NCBI GenBank assembly: GCA_014706295.1 | Contig: JACSVZ010000022.1 | Location: 8,016,830 to 8,080,829, forward strand | DNA: 64,000 bases | Direction: 5' to 3' | Source: Lycocorax pyrrhopterus obiensis | Taxonomy: Eukaryota; Chordata; Aves; Passeriformes; Paradisaeidae | In this document: in pieces, positions 1 to 11,340 of the stretch | Numbering within the stretch: the first letter of the stretch is position 1 | Layout of the letters: each line of letters starts with the position of its first letter | Program-made: the position numbers and the translations under genes | The notes under the pieces: generated by a model | What the model saw: only the letters and a program-made list of their open reading frames with translations | Told to the model about the DNA's origin: nothing | Databases searched by the model: none

Positions 1-2454
1 ATTTTACAGGCAAATTGATTCGGTTCTCCCCTTCCCCCAGCCCTGTGATTATGAAAGATTGTCTAATTTACAACATGAACTATGAAGCCTATGACAAATC
101 GCTGGCTTGCTTTTATGCATCTTGTTTGTACGTTTCTCCCTGGTAGATATCTGTTTATTGTTTTTAAGCAAACCAAGACATGTATTTTTCAATTAGTCTT
201 TCCCTAGGCCTAATCTAGACAGATCTGCAGGCCAGCACAACACACTGACCCATGAAAATTATATCTGCTGTATTAATTCATTAAGCATTGCAGGATCAAG
301 CTGTAAGATCTCACTCCCTGATAACATCAGCAGCGTGAGCAGGGTTAGTCTGCATCCCTCCCCTGAAAAGAAAATATTATAGATTGTGCAATGCAGGGGA
401 AACATTGCTTGCTAACACTTCATTTTAATTGTCCTAAATTAGAGCTGAAGACTTACAAAACTGTGCGTGACAGCCAATGAATACCAAATGAATTCATTAG
501 GATCAAGGCTGTTACAATGAATAACTAACGAATCTATAACAACAGCTATATCCTTTATGCCTCGGCTGGCGGCTGCAGCAGGGAGCCCTGGAGGGAGCTA
601 TCCTGACCCTGAGGGCAGCACGCTTTGCCCCATGCCAGCCTCTAATTGCAGCTCTCAGGGAAGCTGGTGTCACCTGGATTGCTCAGGGTCAGGGGAACAG
701 TGCAGGTGGATGGAGAAGGGGAATCAAACAGGAGGTTGCAGGTGAATTGCAGGAGCAGGGCACAACCACCAACCCCTGAGCTTCAGAACATCCTGCCTGG
801 GCTCCACAGGGCCAAGATGCAGCTTGAGCCACATCCTGCCTTTTGTTCCAGGATATCCCAGCACTGCTGTTGTTGAGTCCTGCCTTCCTGATGGTATTAT
901 CAGACTGAAACCCACCTATTATCACCCATAACTGGTACATCAAGCTCAGCACGGGCACTCTGATCCATCCCAGAGGATGCCTGTGTCCCATGATGGCTTG
1001 GACTGTCCCTGTCTGTGCTCTGGGGCAGCATGTCCCCAGTGAACACAGAAAGGTGTTGTTAAAGGAGGAAAAACAGGAAGAGAAACACCTTCATCTGCAA
1101 GGAGTTTGCACCTTGTGTTTCCCTGGTGGGACTCACCATAACTGATAAAATACAAGATTCCATGAGTTGGGATGGTGAAAGAAGAGGGGGAAAGGGGGTT
1201 TTATTACTATGGAGAGGTTTTATGTGGTATTGTCTTCCTTAGCAGAGGATCTTAATTTTTGGGTGGCTATTCAATGAAAGAAAATACAAAAGACAATGAC
1301 TCAGCTAAGTTGCCTCTCAAACCACTGCAGCTGTGTCAGGAAAGGGAGCCTTGGAGCAGGAAAGCATGAAGAGCATCCCACCAGGGAGCATCTCAGGACA
1401 CTGAAGATGATACCAAACCACCACCAGGTTTCTACCAACAAGAAAGAGGAAAACACTGTACAAAAGAATTTCTGTTAATTGGATGCTCAAAGAAACACAC
1501 GGAGAACCAGGGGAACGCTTTGTTCTGCGTCTCTACATCAACGCTGTTCGTCCCCAAGGGATGCAGAATTCTTCTTCCTCTGGTCAAGGTTCCCATATTT
1601 TTTTGCAGAGACCCAGTGGTTGTGAGGAGAAGGGAATATTTCTGAGTTGAAGAAAGATTTCCAAGGGGCCCAGAAATTTGCCAAAGGTCTCAAGATAATG
1701 GCGTTTGTTTCTTTTGAAAGAGGTGTCCCAGCGTGAGTAGAAAGGTGCTCAGCCTCACTGCCCCTCTGGGCTCGGTGCAGCCTTACAGGTAGAGGTGATG
1801 AAAGCTGGCAGGTGAACTTGTGCTCTTGCCTCCAGCTTTCTGCCCCACTCCCTAAATTATGGTTCCCTTCCTCTAAAGGCAAGGGAAATTCATGTTCCTG
1901 ACATGAACTCCAACATAGCTTCACCAGCACTTTCCACTTTCCATTTGAAGGGAAGCTGCAGGGATTGGGAGACAAGTGTCTGCTGCTTGGAAGGGGAGCA
2001 GGGTAGACTGCAAGGGGCAACTGCTTCTTAACCTCACTTCAGCAAAGCTTCCTGAACCAGCACATCTTGGTCAATGTTTCAAAGTAATTTTGAGGTCTTG
2101 GGACAAAAAGCCTGGGTTTTGTGTGAAAAATTGTTTGTATTGTAAGGAAGAGACTATTGGAACCCTGGGGAATGAGTTCTAGACAGGAGACAAGCAGAGC
2201 TGGGAAAAGGAGGGACAAGCAGTAATCATCCTCTGAAATCCAGATAGCAGGAGCAGGGCCCCTGCCCTTGCTGATGTGCTTTTGGGAAATGTAGCTCATC
2301 CTGGAAAAAGAAAGTAAAAGCCAAGCATGTGCAGGGAACCTCTCTGGTGTGCAGCCTCTGCCTCCGTTCAGGCTGTTTGCAAACTCTCTCTATGCTTATC
2401 ATCATGTAATTGAAATAATGTGTATTGACAGAGACTTGAAAACAACTGCTCAAT
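1..2454. other. Non-coding unique sequence, no gene seen
   Basis: The first 550 bases are AT-rich, with several ATTCATTA/TTAATTCATTAAG-type words, and the rest is of mixed composition. Open frames here, including a 160-codon one on the - strand at 1538-2020, have no recognisable domain, biased arbitrary composition and no splice structure. No repeat family was recognised. Confidence 0.6.
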
Positions 2455-2745
2455 TTTCCTGAAAATTCAATTAAACTTCGTTTATTCTGGGGATCGATCC
2501 AATTAAAAGGGGGGAAATTTCAGATGGTCCGAGCCTTACAATCCATCTTAACACACTGTGTCTATCACCGTGATGTAATAATTCCCCCAATCAATGCTTT
2601 AAAAGCATTTAGCAGTCTTGATAATGAACTTTTGTCAAAATAGCCTTACAAAGCAATAAATGAGAGCAGATTAATATGTAGTCATAAAGCTATGAATGGT
2701 TTAACGCTTTGAAAGGTTTGCTTCATAAATTAGACTTCTTTATTT
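2455..2745. promoter_or_regulatory. AT-rich block resembling a conserved non-coding element
   Basis: This stretch has no repeat signature and no open frame. It is dense in homeodomain-type cores (CAATTAAA twice, ATTAATATG) and other AT-rich words such as GATGTAATAATT and ATAATGAAC. Blocks of this texture in bird gene deserts are often deeply conserved enhancers. That is inference from composition and motifs; conservation cannot be seen from one sequence. Confidence 0.3.
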
Positions 2746-3434
2746 ATTTCTTTATCATAATCTCTCTGTCTGATAGTATTGCCCAAGGTTTTGGTAGACA
2801 AGAGGGACCTGGGCTCGTGGGGTGAGTCCTTGTTAGGAGAGGATGGATGGATATGGACTAAGGATGCCGTATCCAGGCCTGGTTTATTGACGTTACAGAC
2901 AACTCCCACAGCCACCATGGGCAAAACCAGAGCAGCTGGAAGTAAACTTGTCATAGCACCGATTTTCAAATCCTGAACAAAGGGATCTCTGTTCAAAGTT
3001 CCAGCAGGGCTGATTCCCACCCATTGAAGCAGCCCGATTTGACCGCTTTAGGACTGCTGTAACTGTGTGAGAGCCTTTTCACAACCACTGAGGATTGAGA
3101 AACAAGCCCCATTCTGACACTGGGAGGGGTTATGCAACGGCTCTTAATTGTGGCACTTCCTTAGGAAATGCCCAGTTTCAATGTCTGCCTTCCCTCCTAC
3201 TGATTTAAGATACTAAATCATCTTCCTAATATTGTAGCTTCAGGCTGACTCCAGCAACTCCCATCCTACTTTATAACATCTGTGGATGCATTTTGATTCT
3301 CAGCTAGAATGGGTTCTTGAACAGTTTTCTGCTTCTTGCACATAGCTGTGCTTAAGAGAGTGACCCATCTCCCCTGCTGCACTCTCAATGTGCTGTTCAC
3401 AACAAGCAGGTTTTCTTAAATGCCTGGTACTCAC

Positions 3435-3502
3435 TAGAAGAACCAAAATTAGCAAAGACACAGCTTAAAAATGGGAACCTCAAAGGTTTAAATAGGTTGC
3501 TG
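3435..3502 (-). other. Candidate internal exon, weak
   Basis: Read on the - strand, a very pyrimidine-rich acceptor (TTTTTCCTGCTCCTGTCTCTAG, then CAG) precedes about 65-68 bases that end at TTCTA followed by the donor GTGAGTACC. The left end of the exon could lie at either of two AGs three bases apart (3499 or 3502 on the + strand). One of the three frames is open across the segment and would encode about 21 residues beginning NLFKPLRFPF; the other two contain stops. I do not recognise the peptide. Good-looking splice pairs occur by chance in a window this size, so this is only a candidate. It lies in the half whose skew fits - strand transcription. Confidence 0.15.
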
Positions 3503-6500
3503 CTAGAGACAGGAGCAGGAAAAATGCTTCTTCTCCAAAGGAAGGCATGAGGTCCCAGTTAGAAATGCAGATTTCCACTTTAATATTAAGTTTTAGTGCC
3601 CTGGCTAAAACTCTCTTCTGGTAAAGTCTAGTAGAGAGTAACCTGGGTGCAAGAGCCCGCTGCTGGAGAGGGAAGATGGTTTCAATCATTTTTATTCTAT
3701 TCAAGTGCCATGAAAACTTGCCTGCAGTGTGTGTGTGGTGTTGGAGGGTGACAGTTTGCAGGGGACAGGCAGAGAACAGCTTTGCCCCTTCCTCCTCGGG
3801 CTCTTTTAGCACATTGTTGATGCCCTGGGCAGGCTGCCAGCTTCTGGAGAAGAACCCACGTGTCACAGACCTTCAGCTGCACCGAGGGTTTCACCATGCT
3901 GGGGTTCAGAGTCCCTCTGGAGTAGAAAACACTGTGAGGAGAACCGGTCTGCAGGATCTTCACCAAATTTTAACAGCATCCCACCTTTGTGAGAGAACTG
4001 ATCTGGCTTTCAGGGGGCCGTGGGCACTCTGCTCTCACTGCACTCGCTGTGCAAAGGCAATTCTCCGCCTCCCATGAAATGTGCCCTTCTCTGCAGGGGC
4101 ACAGCAGCCCTTCAGCATCTCAGAGCAGCAGCCTGGTATTTTTGGAGACACCAAAGGGAGGGAGAAAAACCCATTGCACTGAGTGGGAGCCGCAGGGAGA
4201 GCAGAACCCGCATCCATCTCTCCCATGCTGTCAGTCAAACAGGTCCCATATTATTCCATTAATCCCTGTGACTTGCTAGTTCCTGCAAGCTGGATGTATG
4301 CCGAATCCATACAGTGTTGATTTACAGACATTTTGCCGGGGCTCAATAACTGTAAAGCACACCAGCACCGCATGAAAAATGCTATCTGCAAGAAACCTTT
4401 TAGCTCAGCAGAGATGGGAGAAAGTGGCAGCATTCCCTCTTTGCAAACTTCCAGTGGAAACATTTCATTTGCATGTGATATTAATTGCAGAAGAAACAGG
4501 CATGCTCCTTCCCATCTAATCCACACAGTTTTTTTATGTGCTGTTTTCCTACAAGAGTAAGGAGCTGGGATGAATTGTGTAGGTGCAGCCCGTTCCCTGA
4601 GCAATCTGCGAAGGAGGGACCTGCTCAAATTGTTGCTTTCTGAAATGAAACGATGCTAATTGCACCCAGTGCCCTGCTTTTTGGCTCACTTTAGACAGCA
4701 GCTTTTTCTACTGCATCAGAAAAATGCGTGTCTTTTCCTCAGCATGACCTGGAGTTATGCAGATACTTGGTAGAACAGCTCCTCAGTACATGCCCAAAAT
4801 TAATGTGGGGAAATTATAACCCAGGGAAGATCATGGCACAGAGACATGGCCTGTTGACCTGGATGGATCTGGCAAAAATCCTGCTATGCCGTTGCTGTGT
4901 GGCGGATTGACATTAATGAGGTATTTTATAGTTTTTCTGACCACCCAGACCTACAGCTGGACCCTTCATGCTGAAAAGACTACAAGACAAATATCTCCCA
5001 GGTTTATCCCATCAACCAAGGCAGCCACTTCTTCCCCCAGGCTTGTTTTCCCTACAGCCTGGACATGCCCTATGTCATTCCCTCAAGACCTTTTTCCCCC
5101 TAGGGATTTTCACCAGCTCCTCTTCTTTTTCCTGTGGCCACTGCTGAGGGACCAGCCCAGTCTGGGCTCCACTGGGCACCACTGCAGCAGCAATGGGGGG
5201 GATGGGGCAGCACCTCAGGGTCAGAGCTGCCTCAGGGCTCACAGAATCCTGCCAGCAACTCGATCCCACAGTACTGATTTTGCTCTTGGGCCCTTCCTTC
5301 CTTCACCTCGAAGAGTTTCTGTTTCATGTTTTCATTTCCAGTGGCTTGGTATTTTGGGGGAGGATAAGGGAGGACTACACCACGTTTCAGGAGTAATCTG
5401 TTCCTCAGCATTCAGTCCCTCGTGTCTCTTCTGCTGGTGCTTTGAAATAAAGTATTATTCAAGCAGAAGAGAAGGAAAAAAAATTATGAAAGAATCCTAC
5501 TAAATCCCAGATAAACACATGTTAAAAAAAATAATTCCAGGTGGAACCATTACAGGTTAAAATTAAACTTATTTCTTCCGAGTGTCACTAAAAAAAATTA
5601 AAATACCTCTCCTTCCTGCCCCCCCTTAATAAAAAAGAGATCATTTTGATACTAAAGGTATTGCAGCAGCTTTAAGGGACTCACAGATCAAACATCATTT
5701 GGGAAATTTCAAAGGGTTGATTCAACAGTATCACTTTCTACTATTTCCCACTCCGCATCCCTTCTTCTTATATTTTGGTTCCTGATGAAGTTTCAGCTGC
5801 TCCTGAAGTCAGTCCTTGTGTTCTCGGCTATCAAAGAGCATTGCAACATCAACGTCAGAGTTAAACTAAAAAAAAAAAGAACCTCTAAAAAAAAAAGCAT
5901 CCCTTTTCCTTTGGAGATCAGAAAGTCAAATAAAAAGGATGCTGATTTGTGGAATAAAGGGTGGGATTCCCTGCTGAGACGATAGGAATCTTCTGACTTA
6001 ACTGAGTTAAGATTTGAATACATTTGGCCCAGACAAGGGGAGAAAAAAAAATCCATTAGTTTTGAGAAAAGCCTCACACAGTTTCAAAAGGAAATATGTT
6101 AATATAAAAATATTTTTTTTAAAAAGAGAGATTTGTATGTGTGTTTCGGAGGCCAGGAGTTTAATACTATCAGCCAAAAGCAAAGAGAGAAATTAAATTA
6201 CATGACTAGCACGAAGTCTCATCTCCTGCTGCCAGGACATGGATGAGAGAACAAGAGACTCCTCTGCAGCCCTGCTGGATCCAGGCCCTGCGGCCACTGG
6301 AAAGCCACTCCAGCCACTGTGACCTGCCATGGCCATCCCTGGGCCACTGTCCAGCTCTCCATGCGGCAAAACTGACCGCTGGTCCTTCCTTTGGCTCAGG
6401 GTCCAGTCCCAGGGCTGATGTCTGAGTCCCAGAGGTGCCCCACACTGAGGGGCCATGAACATCCCCCACCTCTGCCTCAGTTTCCCCCTCTCTGCAGGGA

Positions 6501-7821
6501 CCCCAAAGTGCTGTTCTCCACTGTGAAACATTACAGACCTCCTGATCCCAGTGGGAATCTTAGTCCCTCCTAACACATCAACCTGACTTACACCAGCCTG
6601 ATGCCAGACTGCCCATCCTTCAGAATCCCCATGGTGAATGAGCAAGAAACCCCAGATAACTGACTTCATGCAGCTTCATGAAACAAATTTTCTGATGGTC
6701 CAGGTGCTTGTTCCTCTGGCATATCCCTGGTGAGAGCAATGGACTCTCTACGTCCGAGGGGAACTGGCAGGACTGTTCTGCATCACAGAGCACTGCTGCT
6801 GTTGCTGCCCAGGAGCAGGGCAGGAGGCTCTCACAGCCACCAGCCACTCCTGCCTCCAAAAAACGGGATTTTTCTACTCTGCAGCAGCCCAGGAGAGCAG
6901 ATGGCAACTCATGCTGGTTGTGGCTTCGTGGCACTGGACGTGTCCCATGTTCATCAGCAGCCTGGGAAAGACATGGCACAGGTGTTTTGTCCTTTCTTCC
7001 CCGCAGAGCTTTGCTGCTCCTCCGTGCCTGAGCAGTGCTGAGGCATGTGAGGACTCACCCCAAAATAATTATAAGAGTGTGAGACTGCCCTTCCTAAGGA
7101 GGCCCCGGGAAAAGCTGGTGGCTGGGGAAAGGTTCAGTCCAGCCATGGAGTGGCTGCAGGCTGTAACGTGGGGTTGTCAGAAGAGCAGCTCAGTATTAAA
7201 TCCTTTTGATGGTTCTCCTGCTGAGAGAAGAGATGATATCTCATCATTAATGGAGTTGAATTAATATAAATTAGCCGAACAGCTCCTCACTGCTTCCGTT
7301 CAGGCAGAGAAAAGGGGTTTATTGGGGAGGCAAAAGCAACGATCCCTTTCACCTCACATTCACTCCGCCATCCATAAAGATGCTGCTGACCTCGCAGTCT
7401 CATCCCTCCTCCTCCCCTCCCCTGGCAGGGCCGAGGCGACGTAAAATAAAATGATTATGTGACATCCCAGGAACGTGGGGACTGTCCACAGCACAGACCT
7501 CTGGTGACCTTTACACAAGTGACAGGTGACCTCTCTAAATCAGCCCTGGGGAGACTTGAGATTGCCAGGAGGGCTGGAGCGCTCTGTGGCAGCAGCAGCA
7601 TTGCCGGCTCAAAGGCTGTAACTTCTGGGCAGATCAGGCTGGGGAAGAGGGGACACATCTCTGGAGTCCCAGGCAGGGCTCTGAGGGCTATTTCATCTCC
7701 TCTCTGCCTTGTATCCTCCTCCTCCTTCCACCTGGACGGTGAGCTTCATCCTTTTACACCCCTCACACACAGGCAGGAGCAGCACTGAGCAGTTTCTGCA
7801 GCCCTCTCCAGATTTACTCAC

Positions 7822-7884
7822 AGGTTTCCAGCCTACGTGGCCAGCAATGAACTCCAGAGAAACAGCCAGGGAACTGCCTGACTC
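7822..7884 (-). other. Candidate 63-bp exon with strong splice sites
   Basis: On the - strand this segment follows a strong acceptor (TTTCTCAGTCTTTGTTTCTCAG in pieces; the final AG pairs with + strand 7885-7886) and ends at a strong donor, CCT|GTGAGTAAA. It is exactly 63 bases. In phase 0 it encodes 21 codons without a stop (begins ESGSSLAVSL, ends GHVGWKP). A symmetric phase 0-0 exon of this size could be a cassette exon. I do not recognise the protein, and no neighbouring exon can be joined to it with confidence. Both splice sites match consensus closely, which is better than most chance pairs here. Without homology or RNA evidence it remains a candidate; it could also be a non-coding exon of a long RNA. 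Confidence 0.25.
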
Positions 7885-8076
7885 CTGAGAAACAAAGACT
7901 GAGAAATTATTACTGCCAAGTTTTGAAGGCAAAAACGGTTATTTCTTTACTGCACAGGCGATAATTATTTAAGAGCAAACCTAAACCTTACAGGGTGTTT
8001 CAGCAAGTGCTGGAAGATGGCACAGTGTCTGTCTGTGTGTTGGGGTGGAATGGATCCGTAAGTCAGAGCATATACC

Positions 8077-8102
8077 TGAGTCATTTTTTAAAGCTATAAA
8101 AG
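8077..8102 (+). promoter_or_regulatory. AP-1 site followed by a TATA-box-like motif
   Basis: A consensus AP-1 element TGAGTCA (8077-8083) is followed 11 bases later by TATAAAAG (8095-8102) in GCTATAAAAGGCAGAC context, a textbook core-promoter TATA form. A transcript from it would start near 8125-8130 on the + strand. There is no CpG island and no convincing gene downstream, so a promoter of an unannotated RNA, or chance, are both possible. Confidence 0.2.
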
Positions 8103-10930
8103 GCAGACAGGACAGACAATGTATATTATATTATGCACTTTTAAAAGCTACATTAAAAGAACATCATTAAGGCTGCAGAGCCAAGCACTCAGACAGTAGC
8201 TATGTCATGCTCAAGGCTGCCTGCCCAGGTTCATTTGAATCCCCCCAGCCTATGAATGTGACATGGCACAGCCTAATAGTATATTGTCCAGGAATTTTCT
8301 CCTTCTCCCCATGCTGGACATGGGATGGATGATTTGTGCCATCTTAGAGCTTTCTCTAGCCTGTTATTGTCTTATTGCTGTAGCCATGGACTTGTTCAAC
8401 CACAGCCCAGCAGCATCAGCAGCTCCAGCCCTGGCTGCGAGTGTGGGTTTGTGCTACCTCCACACCTTCACAGCCAGGAGCTCTCCTCTGTGAGCAACCC
8501 CACTGCCTGCTCTGTGAGCCCAGGCCTGGGGCCGAGTCCTGTGGGAGAGAACCGCAGCCAGGCACCCACCCTGCACAGTCTCCAGAGGCAGAGAGACAAA
8601 TTCCTGCTGGTACCACCGGCCGCCCGCACGGTACGAGAGGAGGGAGAGGCTGTTTCTGTCTGGCTTGAAGAAGGAAAAGAGAGAGGGAGAATTCAAATGA
8701 ACTAATTTCTTGTTCTAAGACCTTTTTGCCCCTTTGCAGCTGCTTCTGATACAAAGGCAGAACCTTATCTCCCTTGCTGCACGGATCCGGCGCTACAAAC
8801 AACTGCCTTGTTGTAATGCGCAGAATGTGTGGCATCTGACGGCAGCCTACACAGAGCCAGACGCGAGCGGGAGCCACATTCCCTCAACGTTTCTGACCAG
8901 CCTTTTATTTCCATTCCTGCTCTCCTTTCTTCCCGGAGCCTGCAGTAAGCAGGTTTGCTTTCAGCATCCTCCCCCTGCGCCCTACCGAGCCGCAGCCCCA
9001 CGGTCCGTGCAGGCAGCGGGCGGGGAAGGAGCCTCATCTTTCACTCTGCCAAACCTCCTCTTATCCCATGCCACGCACAGCAAACGGCCTCTTCCACCCT
9101 GATCCCAGCAGGGAGCAGAATGGGCAACTATTCCTGCATCACTGGCCTCACTTCAGGCAGTGCTAGGGAAGGAGGAAGATGACAAGGTTATGATCCATCC
9201 CAAAAAGCAGATGCTAATCAAAGATGCTGACATTTAGGCTTGGACTCTGGAATCCTACCCTACCAGTTAGCTGTCCAGGCCTCTAGCACTATAAAGTCCC
9301 CAGGCCCCTGTCACAATCTCATCATCTTTACAATTTTTAATGTGCTTATATTCAAGTTTCACTTCAAGGCAGGAAACTGCTAGTTTAAAACAGAGGGGAA
9401 GAGTATTGTCAAGCTCAGATGTTCAAAGCAGAGTCTGAGCCTCCCAGTATGCACCTGAGCAGAAGACAAATAGCTATTTTTACTCTTAATTTTTACAATC
9501 TGAGTTTTTGCCTACTACACATAATGTCCTACAAAAACTACTGTAGTCCTCTGAGCAAATTGAGTATTTTTTTTTAAAGAGAAGGAATAAAAGAGCCTAG
9601 AAAAATATAGGAAAATTGCTGAAGTTTTGCAGTCATGCAAGGCCTTAGAAGAAAGTTTGGAGGAGAGAATAAGTTAGTACTGGAGGTAAATGAGAAGTTC
9701 AGAGAAATTCAACGTGATTTTACGCAGTAAGAAGGAAAGGAAATGTGTTAGAATTTGGGTGGATTCCAGGACTACTAATAGCGAGAGCTTCAAATTTAAC
9801 CCAGCAGTGGTCCGTGGAGGAGAGAACTGGGCTCTCAAGCTGGCCCTACAGGGTAATGCAGGGACTGAATGAGAGGAATTCCCATTAGAGAAAAGCTGGA
9901 ATGTACATCATTTTAGACAGCATTTCAAACCTCATCAGTTATTGCTATTCAAGAAGAGAAACTAAAGCAGGGACAGAAAAGTTTACTGGGATGCTGAGGG
10001 CCATCAGGAATGTTTCTAGACAAACACAAAGAGGTTGATTTGCTCAACCAGGATTAAAGAAAAGAGACTGAGAAGTGATACAAACATCCCAGGATCTATC
10101 TGCCCAGGGCAGGAAAAGAATTAATTAAGTTGAAGGGGAAACCTGGCAAAGATCAGCTCCACAGGAACTGGATATGAATACATGTACAGCTGGCTTCCAG
10201 CCATCAGAGCAGGGATGCTTTTGAAGACCTTTCAAACATAAATAGTGGAAGAGAGAAAACATGCTGCTCACACTCAGTTTGAAGCCAAAGCCCCTGTAAT
10301 GCCGGGGCTCAGGCAGAACATCCCTGTGTGGGACCAGCACTGCAGAGAAAACCCTGCGATCTGACCAACGTGTGGTCCATGAATGCAATGGGATCCAAGA
10401 TCTCCATGCCTCCTGAAGTGGGAAACACTCATCAGGAGGCATCTGGATGGCTCCTCCTGGGGATCCTTTAATTCCTGGCACAAGAAGTCTTCAGGGAATT
10501 AAACTGGAGGTTGTCATTACCATGTCCTCAAGCCCATTGTCAAGCTCCCACAATTTACAAGCTGGTGGTTCTAAGGCAGGAGATGGGAGGCACTTTTCTC
10601 CTCTAAGGAAAGGGAACATTTTCTTGAGTTCATGTTTTCCAGGTAGTTTGACAAAATTGTCGGTTTTCCTGCCAAAATCACACAGCTGCCACAAATACCT
10701 TTCATGCCACTCAAAATTCTTTCTAAATGCCCCAGACATGTGGAGTGGGGGGGGACAGAGAGAGGGAGAAAGAGACAATCACAGCTCCAACCCACTCCTC
10801 CGCGTTGCAGAAGCAGGAATTTGCTTTCCAACTGGAATGTGGCTGCTTATTAGGACCACAGAAGCGAAGAGGCTGCATCTGTAATGTTTCTGTCAAAGCA
10901 AATGAGGTCATTAACAGACGAGTTCAGTGA
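8103..10930. other. Non-coding sequence, moderately GC-rich 8.4-9.1 kb, no gene seen
   Basis: From about 8400 to 9100 the sequence is GC-richer, with scattered CpGs (for example around 8615-8635 and 8975-9025), but it is too diffuse for a convincing CpG island. The overlapping open frames on both strands here (up to 153 codons) have no recognisable domain. A run of nine G follows GTGGAGT near 10746. No repeats were recognised. Confidence 0.5.
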
Positions 10931-11340
10931 TGGAATTGTCTCTTGTAGTATTTATTATATGGTCCTTTTCCTGACACCTCCCACTGAGAGAATATTAAAT
11001 ATTTAATGCACACCAAGGCTCTGCTCATTTTTCATTCCCACTTCAGCATTTCAAGTTGGCTCCGATCTGCTGCTAGCTATAAAGTTGACTGGACAATGGA
11101 CCATAATGAATTAACTCTTTGGGAGCCACCGTAGCATTTACAGGACTGCCAAAAGACTGGGTGCTTTATCATCTCTGACTCAAGCGTGTGCTCTAGAATT
11201 CAATCCTCAATTCATTAAAACAAAGTAGGGGGAGGAGGGTGAGGGTGGAGAATTTGGGAAATAGGTTTCAGGAACCATACATAAATAAATAATGAAGGGG
11301 GAGATGGAAATATTAGCCTGTCAAGGTGACAGGGTTTATT
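10931..11340. promoter_or_regulatory. AT-rich block resembling a conserved non-coding element
   Basis: Gene-free and repeat-free, this block contains a perfect 14-bp palindrome (ATTAAATATTTAAT, 10994-11007), a CATAATGAATTAACT homeodomain-like cluster near 11102-11116 and ATAAATAAATAAT near 11281-11293. The texture fits a developmental enhancer. Conservation itself is not visible here, so the call is inference. Confidence 0.28.

Larger units (their letters stand above)
2746..8070. other. Non-coding unique sequence with A-tracts, no gene seen
   Basis: The stretch is mostly unremarkable. Between about 5450 and 6200 it is AT-rich with several A runs (for example 11 A at 5868-5878 and 10 A at 5887-5896) and a T8/A5 run near 6113-6125. 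The 205-codon + frame at 4886-5503 has no recognisable domain and looks accidental. Two splice-flanked candidates on the - strand (3435-3502 here, and 7822-7884) are listed separately. Confidence 0.55.

Noticed and set aside
4886..5503. 205-codon open frame on the + strand
   Set aside because: No recognisable family; the sequence reads as translated non-coding DNA and the frame runs through homopolymer-rich sequence at its end.
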